This document shows, piece by piece, positions 1 to 5,603 of a stretch of 9,097 nucleotides of DNA. The stretch is from contig JBASMO010000202.1 in the NCBI GenBank assembly GCA_049656905.1, positions 1 through 9,097 of the forward strand, written 5' to 3'. The first letter of the stretch is position 1, and each line of letters starts with the position of its first letter. The position numbers and the translations under genes are program-made. This DNA is from DTU018 sp003444615. GTDB taxonomy: Bacteria > Bacillota > Syntrophomonadia > Syntrophomonadales > Syntrophomonadaceae. The notes under the pieces were generated by a model that ran no database searches, was not told the origin of the DNA, and was given only the letters and a program-made list of their open reading frames with translations.

Positions 1-194
1 TATTAGCCCGCAAAGAAGCCATATTAGTCGGAATATCTTCTGGTGCAACCATATATGCAGCTTTACAGATTGCCCGTGAATTGGGTTCCGGACACCAAGT
101 GCTGGCTATTGCTGCCGATGGCATGGATAAATATATGTCAACCGAACTGTTTGACATCGAGGAGGCTGAGTATGAAACCGGAAGCAGTGGTTGA
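1..194 (+). CDS. Cysteine synthase-family PLP enzyme, C-terminal end only
   Basis: This is the 3' end of a gene that begins before the window. It is read from base 3 to the TGA at 192-194, giving about 63 residues. The visible protein begins LARKEAILVGISSGAT, and its GISSGA motif is the C-terminal motif of O-acetylserine sulfhydrylase (CysK/CysM) and related fold-type II PLP enzymes. In that family a serine of this motif contacts the pyridine nitrogen of PLP. The following ADGMDKYMSTELF corresponds to the usual PDxGxRYLST-LF ending, followed by a short acidic tail (DIEEAEYE). These enzymes make cysteine from O-acetylserine and sulfide, but the close homologue cystathionine beta-synthase cannot be excluded from the tail alone. 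The last 23 bases overlap the start of nadE in another frame, which suggests translational coupling. Confidence 0.85.
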   Translation, partial: LARKEAILVGISSGATIYAALQIARELGSGHQVLAIAADGMDKYMSTELFDIEEAEYETGSSG

Positions 195-915
195 TTATCT
201 GGTTAACTGGCTTAGAGAACAGGTAGCCCAGGCAGGAGCTGAGGGCGTTGTTTTGGGAGTGAGTGGGGGATTAGATTCAGCAGTTGCTGCAGCCATTGCT
301 CAGAAAGCTTTTCCCAATAACTGTATGGCGTTGATTTTGCCCTGTGAAAGCCAGGTTACGGACCGTCTGGACAGCCAAATGTTTCTGGAGGAGTTTAACA
401 TACCCTACCGCATAGTTGAACTCGATAATGTCTACAAGCTGTTGTTAACACATTTGCAATCATATATTAAAATGGAAGGGTCTAGGGGAAGACTCCTGCG
501 GGCCAATATCAAACCCAGGCTGAGAATGATTGCTCTATATTACTCGGCTCAAGGGCGTAATTATCTGGTTTTAGGCACTAGTAACAAAAGTGAACTCAAT
601 GTGGGTTATTCCACTAAACATGGAGACGCGGGAGTAGATCTCCAACTATTAGGGGATTTGCTCAAGACAGAAGTGTACGAACTAGCCCGTTACCTTAATA
701 TCCCTGATTATATTATTAACAAACCTCCTTCAGGCGGCCTATGGGAGGGACAAACCGATGAAGAAGAAATGGGAATAACCTACGAAGAATTAGATCATTA
801 TCTTGCTACTGGTGAGGGAGAACCTCAATTAGTAGAGAAAATCGAGAAGATGAAGCTGGTCAGTGAACATAAAAGGCGGATGCCGCCCATACCCGTCATA
901 CCCCGGGATCAATAA
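172..915 (+). CDS. nadE: NH3-dependent NAD+ synthetase NadE
   Basis: NadE is cytosolic and performs the last step of NAD+ synthesis: it adenylates nicotinic acid adenine dinucleotide with ATP and amidates it. The 247-residue protein has the N-type ATP pyrophosphatase P-loop SGGLDS at residues 31-36. It also has NIKPRLRM (112-119), GTSNKSE (135-141), KHGDAGVD (149-156) and the signature PPSGGLWEGQTDEEEMG (185-201). There is no glutaminase (nitrilase) domain and the length is that of the short form, so free ammonia should be the nitrogen donor. The start is the ATG at 172. It lies 6 nt after GAGGAGG (159-165) and begins MKPEAVVDYL, typical of the family. The same frame stays open back to 43, but that stretch is the cysteine synthase gene read out of frame. 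Confidence 0.96.
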   Translation: MKPEAVVDYLVNWLREQVAQAGAEGVVLGVSGGLDSAVAAAIAQKAFPNNCMALILPCESQVTDRLDSQMFLEEFNIPYRIVELDNVYKLLLTHLQSYIKMEGSRGRLLRANIKPRLRMIALYYSAQGRNYLVLGTSNKSELNVGYSTKHGDAGVDLQLLGDLLKTEVYELARYLNIPDYIINKPPSGGLWEGQTDEEEMGITYEELDHYLATGEGEPQLVEKIEKMKLVSEHKRRMPPIPVIPRDQ

Positions 916-933
916 CAAGGGAGGAAGGCTTTA

Positions 934-1602
934 TTGAGAAGAAGGCTTAGAAATGTCCTAATAAGAATCGTAATATCGGTCACAGTTTTTATTTATATTG
1001 CTTATCTAGCTTACCAAGCCTTGCCTCGTTTTGATTTTCTGGTGATCAGTGCTTTCTTTGCTGTCTTTTTTACTTGGTCAATTATTGAAATATTAATATA
1101 TAAAGATCCTGAGACCCCAGCAGTTCTAGACAGGGACCAAAATACCTATATTTTTTTACAGTTATCCTCATTGTTGGTACTGTTTTATGCCTTGATAGAT
1201 TTTACCACTTATCAATGGTCGCGCATGACAGCCATGGAACCTATGGTTATTTACTTAGGTTTCGCTGTGTTTATTATAAATGCTTGGATCAGGTTTGCGG
1301 CCTTGACTCGTCTAGGTCCTCTCTATAACCTTCGGGTAGCCTTATACCAGGAGCACCATTTGATACAAGACGGCATATACCAATACATCCGTCATCCTAT
1401 GTATTTGAGTGCTCTGCTCAGTTCCTTGGCGGTATCTTTAATATTTAGTTCCTGGGGAGCTTTGCTGATAATACTGATTGCTGAGATACCGGCAGTATGG
1501 AACCGTATACGCGTTGAAGAAGAATTCATGTTAGAGCATTTTCCCGATGAGTATTCGAACTATATGCGCAATAGTAAACGTATGATTCCCGGTATCTGGT
1601 AG
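934..1602 (+). CDS. ICMT/PEMT-family membrane methyltransferase
   Basis: This is a predicted integral membrane protein of 222 residues. It starts with TTG at 934, 9 nt after AAGGGAGG (917-924). Hydrophobic segments lie at about 10-30, 36-56, 74-92, 103-121 and 157-186, after a basic N-terminus (MRRRLRN) that should stay inside. The C-terminal third carries the hallmark of the isoprenylcysteine carboxyl methyltransferase / phospholipid methyltransferase family. It has GIYQYIRHPMYLS at 147-159, where the RHPMY part binds S-adenosylmethionine, then EEEFMLEHFPDEYSNYM (195-211) and the terminal RMIPGIW. The family methylates lipids or lipid-linked groups at the membrane, but bacterial members mostly have no proven substrate. 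It sits 18 bp after nadE and 28 bp before yebC, probably in the same transcript. The family call is firm and the substrate is unknown. Confidence 0.87.
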   Translation: MRRRLRNVLIRIVISVTVFIYIAYLAYQALPRFDFLVISAFFAVFFTWSIIEILIYKDPETPAVLDRDQNTYIFLQLSSLLVLFYALIDFTTYQWSRMTAMEPMVIYLGFAVFIINAWIRFAALTRLGPLYNLRVALYQEHHLIQDGIYQYIRHPMYLSALLSSLAVSLIFSSWGALLIILIAEIPAVWNRIRVEEEFMLEHFPDEYSNYMRNSKRMIPGIW

Positions 1603-1630
1603 GTGTAGATATCAAAAGGAGGTAGCACAT

Positions 1631-2389
1631 ATGGCTGGACATTCCAAATGGGCTAACATTAAGCATAAAAAGGCTAAATCTGATGAGAAGCGCGGCAAGG
1701 AATTTACCAAAATTGCCAGGGAAATTACTATAGCCGTTCGTACAGGAGGCGGAGGAGATCCCGATGCTAATCCTAAACTAAAACTGGCTATACAGAAGGC
1801 TAAAGCTATTAACATGCCCAACGACAACATAAACCGAGCTATTAAAAAGGGTACTGGTGAATTGGAAAGCGAAGTGTTAGAGGAGATCGTTTACGAGGGA
1901 TATGCGCCGGGTGGAGTAGCAGTAATGCTGGAAATAGCTACTGATAACCGCAACCGGACTGCTTCGGAGATAAGACATTATTTTTCTAAAAACAACGGCA
2001 ATCTTGGTGAAAGCGGATGTGTGGCCTGGATGTTTAATAGAGTTGGCTTAATAAGCATAAGTCGTGAAAATGTTTCTATGGACGAGGAAGAGTTCATGCT
2101 AAAGGCTTTGGAATTAGGTGCTGAGGACGTACGTGATGAAGGGGAGCAGTATGATATTGTTACTTCTGTAGACACGTTTATGGAGATAAAAGAGAACTTA
2201 GAAAAAGAAGGATTTATCATTGATGAAGCTGATATAGTCTTGCTGCCGGAAAACACTGTGGAAATAAATGATGTGGAGGTAGCATCTCGCATCATTAAAT
2301 TAATTGAGATGCTCGAAGATCATGATGATGTGCAAAATGTATATACTAACATGTCTTTAACCGATGAGGTAGTGGAAAAACTATCTTAA
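1631..2389 (+). CDS. yebC: YebC/PmpR (TACO1) family protein
   Basis: The protein has 252 residues, the normal length for the family, and starts at an ATG 7 nt after a full AAAAGGAGGT site (1614-1623). Diagnostic blocks are MAGHSKWANIKHKK (1-14), NPKLKLAIQKAKAINMPNDN (47-66), YEGYAPGGVA (88-97), DNRNRT (105-110) and SKNNGNLGESGCVAWMF (119-135). The C-terminal half is strongly acidic. Family members were long annotated as DNA-binding transcriptional regulators (PmpR in Pseudomonas). The mitochondrial homologue TACO1 and more recent bacterial work point to a role on the ribosome at difficult, proline-rich sequences. Many bacteria have yebC next to ruvC; here the two are in the same region but separated by about 2.1 kb containing two other genes and a repeat element. 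It is probably the last gene of its transcript. Confidence 0.96.
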   Translation: MAGHSKWANIKHKKAKSDEKRGKEFTKIAREITIAVRTGGGGDPDANPKLKLAIQKAKAINMPNDNINRAIKKGTGELESEVLEEIVYEGYAPGGVAVMLEIATDNRNRTASEIRHYFSKNNGNLGESGCVAWMFNRVGLISISRENVSMDEEEFMLKALELGAEDVRDEGEQYDIVTSVDTFMEIKENLEKEGFIIDEADIVLLPENTVEINDVEVASRIIKLIEMLEDHDDVQNVYTNMSLTDEVVEKLS

Positions 2390-2398
2390 GTTATTGCT

Positions 2399-2675
2399 GA
2401 TGTCGACGCTAACCACGGCTTTGCAGGAGTGTTAGCCAGCTCGCTCCAAGACTCCTCGCCTGCAACACATCGGCTTACTTCGGTGCGAAGCGGACCGCTC
2501 GGAATTCGGCATCCATGCACTTAATCCTCGCTGCTCGAAACCTCCTGTTTCGAGCGACCCTTCGCAGCCCTCAGTTTCGTCGTGTGTTGCAACGGCTCGT
2601 CGTACGTCGCTCGCCCGCTAATACTCCTGCCGACCGGCAAAGTTTTCATTCATCGTGGTCTGCATCACAGGTGAA
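2399..2675. repeat. GC-richer intergenic element of nested inverted repeats (MITE-like or structured RNA)
   Basis: Between the yebC stop and its terminator lies a block visibly richer in GC than its surroundings, with nested complementary segments. GCAGGAGTGTTAGC (2423-2436) pairs with GCTAATACTCCTGC (2617-2630), 13 of 14 bases. TGCAACACA (2461-2469) pairs with TGTGTTGCA (2583-2591), 9 of 9. TGCGAAG (2484-2490) pairs with CTTCGCA (2560-2566), 7 of 7. All three share a centre near 2526. Outer blocks CTTTGC (2419-2424)/GCAAAG (2637-2642) and ACCACG (2412-2417)/CGTGGT (2654-2659) continue the pattern with an offset. Local hairpins occur at 2478-2490 and 2533-2555. No convincing gene is inside. 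A palindromic mobile remnant or dispersed repeat is my inference; a transcribed structured RNA is the alternative. The outer boundaries are approximate. Confidence 0.6.
2533..2555. repeat. Perfect 9-bp hairpin inside the intergenic element
   Basis: GCTCGAAAC (2533-2541) and GTTTCGAGC (2547-2555) are exact reverse complements around a 5-nt loop (CTCCT). This hairpin lies off-centre, in the right half of the larger inverted repeat, so it is a separate local fold. No T-tract follows it, so it is not an intrinsic terminator. Confidence 0.75.
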
Positions 2676-2686
2676 AATTGCATTCA

Positions 2687-2722
2687 AAAAGGAGGCTGGT
2701 CCTTAAGGAAAAGCCTCCTTTT
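2687..2722. terminator. Bidirectional intrinsic terminator between yebC and the convergent gene
   Basis: AAAAGGAGGCT (2687-2697) pairs perfectly with AGCCTCCTTTT (2712-2722), an 11-bp stem around a 14-nt loop that itself contains the palindrome CCTTAAGG. On the + strand the stem ends in TTTT followed by AT-rich sequence; on the - strand it ends in TTTTT. It can therefore stop transcripts from both yebC and the opposing gene ending at 2737. Confidence 0.88.
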
Positions 2723-2736
2723 AATATCTTACTATC

Positions 2737-3468
2737 TTATTGTGCTTTGGTACTGTTCTTGGCCTCGCCTTCGATATCCACTCGGGGAGCCTCTAGGCGA
2801 AACTCACCGTTATCAAAACTCACTCTGACTTTCCGAGAGTTTACCCTTACTGGTAACAGGGATAATACGCTTTTTAAGTCAATTTGCAAAGGATTTTGGT
2901 CAACATTACCAAAGCGCTCGGCTTTGACCCATGGTATATTCGCTTTGACTATAATCTCTTCGTTTTGACTGATAATACTTACCGGAACACTAACCTCAAA
3001 AGAGTCTTCATAAATATTATGGTTAAAGTCAATATCACCATATGGAGATAGAATGTCCATGGGAGTTCCAGCCCAGGAATCAAATTCGGCTAATATTTCT
3101 TCCACACTCTTTTGAGGATGCTGTTGGTTTAGGATGTCTACAGCAGTGCGTAAAAGACTATTATAGATTTTAGCGCCCACATGATTGCTCTGTTCCTCGT
3201 CAAATGACCAGATACATCCGTTGGATAAACTCGCTTCGAGACTACGCAGTTCTTCACTCCAATTAATACCACTGCTAGTAGCGGGTTCAGTAGGTATGGC
3301 AATACTTACCGTATCAAAACGATCCAGGTCTTCATTACTAAGCAGGGTTGATGGAGCAGGGGTATACTGGGGTTCATTACACATTTCCACTACAGCAGCA
3401 TTAGGGTCGAGCAGATCATACCCAATGTTTTCTAACTTCTTTAACTCATAATTGATACTATTACTCAT
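2737..3468 (-). CDS. Hypothetical soluble acidic protein, 243 aa
   Basis: I do not recognise this protein. The start is placed at the ATG whose complement is 3466-3468 (MSNSINYELKKLENIGYDLL). AAAGGAGG lies just upstream on the - strand (complement of 3476-3483). An upstream in-frame ATG at 3492 would place that ribosome site inside the gene, so I reject it. There is no signal peptide or membrane segment. Residues 1-70 look irregular, with many Pro/Ser/Thr. Residues 71-135 are mostly helix-forming and contain a WSFDEE segment and the amphipathic KSVEEILAEFDSW. Residues 155-230 alternate hydrophobic and polar residues as in beta strands (FEVSVPVSIIS, EIIVKANIPWV, RKVRVSFDNGEFRLEAP). The protein is clearly acidic overall. 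The strong ribosome site, normal codon use and a fitting terminator argue that it is a real gene. It is transcribed convergently with yebC and divergently from the BofC-like gene. Confidence 0.8.
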   Translation of the reverse strand: MSNSINYELKKLENIGYDLLDPNAAVVEMCNEPQYTPAPSTLLSNEDLDRFDTVSIAIPTEPATSSGINWSEELRSLEASLSNGCIWSFDEEQSNHVGAKIYNSLLRTAVDILNQQHPQKSVEEILAEFDSWAGTPMDILSPYGDIDFNHNIYEDSFEVSVPVSIISQNEEIIVKANIPWVKAERFGNVDQNPLQIDLKSVLSLLPVRVNSRKVRVSFDNGEFRLEAPRVDIEGEAKNSTKAQ

Positions 3469-3527
3469 GTAACCGCCTCCTTTGGTTAACATTACCGTTC
3501 AGCAGAATTGTACAAAAATTCAGATTA

Positions 3528-3545
3528 ATTTGACTTTCATTTGAC
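3528..3545. promoter_or_regulatory. Direct repeat ATTTGAC x2, 11-bp period, in the divergent intergenic region
   Basis: ATTTGAC occurs at 3528-3534 and again at 3539-3545, exactly 11 bp apart, about one helical turn. Both copies are 60-77 nt upstream of the - strand gene start (seen there as GTCAAAT), where an activator or a promoter could sit. Read on the + strand, the repeats contain TTGAC, as in a -35 element, but I find no well-spaced -10. The operator role is only a suggestion. Confidence 0.3.
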
Positions 3546-3611
3546 CTTTGTTACTTATATTAAACCCCAGATAGCTCCTTAATGCAAGTTATTTTTGCCT
3601 AATTCTCCTTT

Positions 3612-3639
3612 TTGTAAAAGTCAACTAAAATCAAATAAT
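3612..3639 (+). promoter_or_regulatory. Candidate sigma-A-like promoter for the BofC-like gene
   Basis: TTGTAA (3612-3617, 4/6 to consensus) and AATAAT (3634-3639, 5/6) are 16 bp apart in the AT-rich region upstream of the gene at 3715. The match is weak, and a sporulation sigma factor would be equally plausible for this gene. I could not identify a clear sigma-F/G/E box. Confidence 0.25.
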
Positions 3640-3714
3640 GTGAATGCCTTAAAGCAAAAGTTATGTATATAGTGGGCTAAAAATGGCAAATATATTCTGA
3701 AGAGGTGAATATCA

Positions 3715-4281
3715 ATGCCAAGGATGTCCGCTGGACTTATGCTGGTGGTACTGTTGGTGGGCTTCGGAATGGGATGGGGAATAACTTCCCTGTGGAACCA
3801 CTTTCATGCCGGCAATAGTGTCCAGAAACCAATAATTACCGCTAGTCAGGATAATGACACAATCAATGAAGATAGTCAGATCATATTTGAACGGGAATAT
3901 GTACGCTGTGGTCACGTGGTTATTTCCGAATACTCTCAACGGGAAAATCTCATGGGAAAAACCCTAACGGAGCTACATAGTGTTTTCCGGCATCATGATG
4001 GGTATCAGCTCAGCTTAAAGGAGAATACCCTGGTTATAAGGCAAAAGGTTGAAGACTGGTGTCCTGATCATAAAAACATGTATCGTCTCAAAGAATACCA
4101 GGGCAGGGTAGCGATTTATCAGGGACCAGACAGCAGTAACGATAAATTGCTGCGAGTGACTAATCTGCCTATGGCGTCTCTTCCGGAAGATATTCAGGAA
4201 AAAATTCGCCAGGGAAGTTATGAGTTCACCAGTGAAGAAGCCTTAAATGATGCTTTGGAAAACTTCGACGAATATTTGTAG
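3715..4281 (+). CDS. BofC-like protein (BofC C-terminal domain), membrane-anchored
   Basis: The protein has 188 residues and starts at an ATG preceded by AGAGGTG (3701-3707). Residues 6-27 form one hydrophobic segment after MPRM, so it should be an uncleaved N-terminal anchor or signal with the rest outside the cytoplasm. The C-terminal part (about 120-188) has the pattern of the BofC C-terminal domain: MYRLKEYQGRVAIYQG, LLRVTNLPMASLPEDIQEKI and the ending SEEALNDALENFDEYL. Ahead of it are YVRCGHVV (62-69) and WCPDH (115-119), a Cys-Gly-His and Cys-Pro-x-His pair that could form a disulfide. In Bacillus subtilis BofC is secreted into the space around the forespore and restrains the SpoIVB protease that triggers sigma-K activation. 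It lies next to ruvAB there too, so both domain and position agree. Whether it has the same role in this organism is inferred. Confidence 0.82.
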   Translation: MPRMSAGLMLVVLLVGFGMGWGITSLWNHFHAGNSVQKPIITASQDNDTINEDSQIIFEREYVRCGHVVISEYSQRENLMGKTLTELHSVFRHHDGYQLSLKENTLVIRQKVEDWCPDHKNMYRLKEYQGRVAIYQGPDSSNDKLLRVTNLPMASLPEDIQEKIRQGSYEFTSEEALNDALENFDEYL

Positions 4282-4310
4282 AGCCAATTATTAGTGCTGT
4301 GTTGATGATG

Positions 4311-4366
4311 GGCCTTTGGCCAAAACAACAGCAGCAAAACCGCTTTTAAGACCTCAGGCCAAGGCC
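4311..4366 (+). other. Inverted repeat in the BofC-like / ruvC spacer
   Basis: GGCCTTTGGCC (4311-4321) can pair with GGCCAAGGCC (4357-4366) with one bulged base, just after the BofC-like stop codon and before the terminator. CGCTT inside the loop and AAGCG beyond the right arm could extend or compete with this fold. It may be part of a 3' structure of the upstream transcript; no function is evident. Confidence 0.4.
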
Positions 4367-4377
4367 GGTATTTAAGC

Positions 4378-4417
4378 GACTGCCTGCTTGCTAAGCGGGC
4401 GGTCCCTTTCATTTTTT
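4378..4417 (+). terminator. Intrinsic terminator after the BofC-like gene
   Basis: GACTGCCTGCTT (4378-4389) pairs with AAGCGGGCGGTC (4393-4404) over 12 bp including two G-U pairs. A few bases later comes ATTTTTT (4411-4417). It lies 97 bp after the BofC-like stop and 73 bp before ruvC, so it separates the sporulation gene from the ruv-que operon. Confidence 0.8.
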
Positions 4418-4432
4418 AGCCTTTCTTAATGG

Positions 4433-4461
4433 TTTCTAGTGCTATTTTCAAGTAATATAAG
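4433..4461 (+). promoter_or_regulatory. Candidate promoter of the ruvC-tgt operon
   Basis: TATAAG (4456-4461, 5/6 to the -10 consensus) lies in an AT-rich stretch between the terminator and ruvC, with a poor -35 match TTTCTA (4433-4438) 17 bp upstream. A promoter is expected here because the terminator isolates the operon. The exact boxes are uncertain. Confidence 0.35.
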
Positions 4462-4490
4462 ATTATATGATGCAGCAGGAAGGTAAAACA

Positions 4491-4988
4491 ATGCTGGTTT
4501 TAGGAATTGATCCGGGCACAGCTACTACCGGTTTTGGCGTAGTCAAAGCCGAAGGCAGTCGCATGCAGGCGGTTGATTATGGAATTATATCAACACCTGC
4601 TAATATGGATATGCCCGATAGGCTTTGCCTTATACACGAGGGCCTCGTCAAAATTATTGCTCAATACCAACCACAGATGGTGGCCGTAGAACAAATTTTT
4701 TATCATCGCAATGCCAAAACCGTTATCACTGTCGCCCAGAGCCGGGGGGTAGTACTGTATACTGCTGCCAGTGAGGGAATACAGGTGTATGAGTATACAC
4801 CTTTACAGGTCAAGCAATCAGTAGTGGGGTACGGGCAAGCTGAAAAGCGCCAAGTTCAAATGATGGTGCAAAGAATCCTGTCCTTAAAGGAGGTTCCTAA
4901 ACCTGATGATGCTGCTGACGCTTTGGCCGTGGCCATTTGTCATCTTCATGGCCACCGTCTGGAACAGATATATAGGAGTGAGTTATAA
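4491..4988 (+). CDS. ruvC: Holliday junction endonuclease RuvC
   Basis: RuvC is the nuclease that nicks two opposing strands of a Holliday junction as a dimer, acting with RuvAB. The 165-residue protein has an RNase H-like fold with all four acidic catalytic residues visible. These are D7 in LGIDPGTATTGFGVV, E67 in VAVEQIF, and D140 and D143 in PDDAADALAVAICH. The block NAKTVITVAQSRGV (74-87) is also typical. I choose the ATG at 4491, 6 nt after AGGAAGG (4478-4484), because MLVLGIDPG is the standard family start. The earlier in-frame ATGs at 4467 and 4470 would add eight or seven non-conserved residues and lack a ribosome site. It is the first gene of the operon, with ruvA following after 3 bp. 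Bacillus subtilis uses RecU instead of RuvC, so its presence points towards Clostridia within the Firmicutes. Confidence 0.97.
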   Translation: MLVLGIDPGTATTGFGVVKAEGSRMQAVDYGIISTPANMDMPDRLCLIHEGLVKIIAQYQPQMVAVEQIFYHRNAKTVITVAQSRGVVLYTAASEGIQVYEYTPLQVKQSVVGYGQAEKRQVQMMVQRILSLKEVPKPDDAADALAVAICHLHGHRLEQIYRSEL

Positions 4989-4991
4989 TTA

Positions 4992-5591
4992 ATGATTGAT
5001 TACCTAAGAGGTACTTTAACGGATATACGAACCGAGTCAGTCATACTAGAGGTTAATGGTGTCGGCTATGAACTGGCTGTACCAGACCGGTATATGGCTA
5101 GCTTGCCGCCTGCTGGTGAACAGATGCGTTTTTTTACATACCTGCAGGTTTTGGATAATGAGTTCAAACTCTATGGATTTTTCAGTCGGGAGGAACAGTC
5201 GCTGTTTAAGACCCTTTTGGGGGTATCAGGAATTGGCGCCCGCGGTGCACTGAATATATTAGGGACTATGGGACCCAGTCAATTTTATGCCGCAATTGCC
5301 AGTGAGGATGAGAAACAGCTACAAAAAACCCCCGGGATAGGGAAAAAGACGGCCCAGCGTTTATTGTTTGAGTTAAAGGATAAGCTTCCATCTGATATGA
5401 TCATATCCGCTGGCACCTCAGAGCCAGGCATGATTGGCCAGGTTTTAGAGGCTTTGGAAGTATTGGGCTTTAGCCGTAACGAAGTATTCCCCATTTTGCG
5501 GGAATTGAAGGAAACGGGTCAATTAAGCCAGCGGGTGGAAGATAATGTTAAGCTAGTATTGAAGCGTAATGCGGAAAAGACAAACAGGTAG
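4992..5591 (+). CDS. ruvA: Holliday junction branch migration protein RuvA
   Basis: RuvA binds the four-way junction as a tetramer and loads the RuvB motors. The 199-residue protein has the expected three parts. An N-terminal OB-fold domain (MIDYLRGTLTDI onward) carries the acidic pin region LDNEFKLYGF (54-63). Domain II has two helix-hairpin-helix motifs, GVSGIGARGAL (77-87) and TPGIGKKTAQRL (113-124). After a linker rich in Ser/Gly, the C-terminal domain III (about 148-195, with VLEALEVLGFSRNEV) binds RuvB. The start is the ATG 3 bp after the ruvC stop. The nearest ribosome site, AGGAG (4974-4978), is 13 nt away inside ruvC, a long spacing that suggests translation coupled to ruvC. The gene overlaps nothing and is 12 bp from ruvB. 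Confidence 0.97.
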   Translation: MIDYLRGTLTDIRTESVILEVNGVGYELAVPDRYMASLPPAGEQMRFFTYLQVLDNEFKLYGFFSREEQSLFKTLLGVSGIGARGALNILGTMGPSQFYAAIASEDEKQLQKTPGIGKKTAQRLLFELKDKLPSDMIISAGTSEPGMIGQVLEALEVLGFSRNEVFPILRELKETGQLSQRVEDNVKLVLKRNAEKTNR

Positions 5592-5603
5592 GAGGGGACA
5601 ATT

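Noticed and set aside
43..171. N-terminal extension of NadE from the ATG at 43
   Set aside because: This stretch encodes the cysteine synthase tail in another frame; the extension shows no family similarity and the proper ribosome site is at 159-165.
2515..2706. A 63-codon + strand open frame (MHLILAARNLLFRA...) within the intergenic element
   Set aside because: It runs through the inverted-repeat arms and ends inside the terminator, has no ribosome site before its ATG, and is arginine-rich as expected of a random frame in GC-rich DNA.
4218..4412. - strand 64-codon frame over the BofC-like 3' end and terminator
   Set aside because: It spans the terminator hairpin and has no ribosome site or recognisable content.
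4467..4490. Earlier ATG starts for RuvC
   Set aside because: They lack a ribosome site and lie next to the likely -10 region; the conserved protein begins at 4491.
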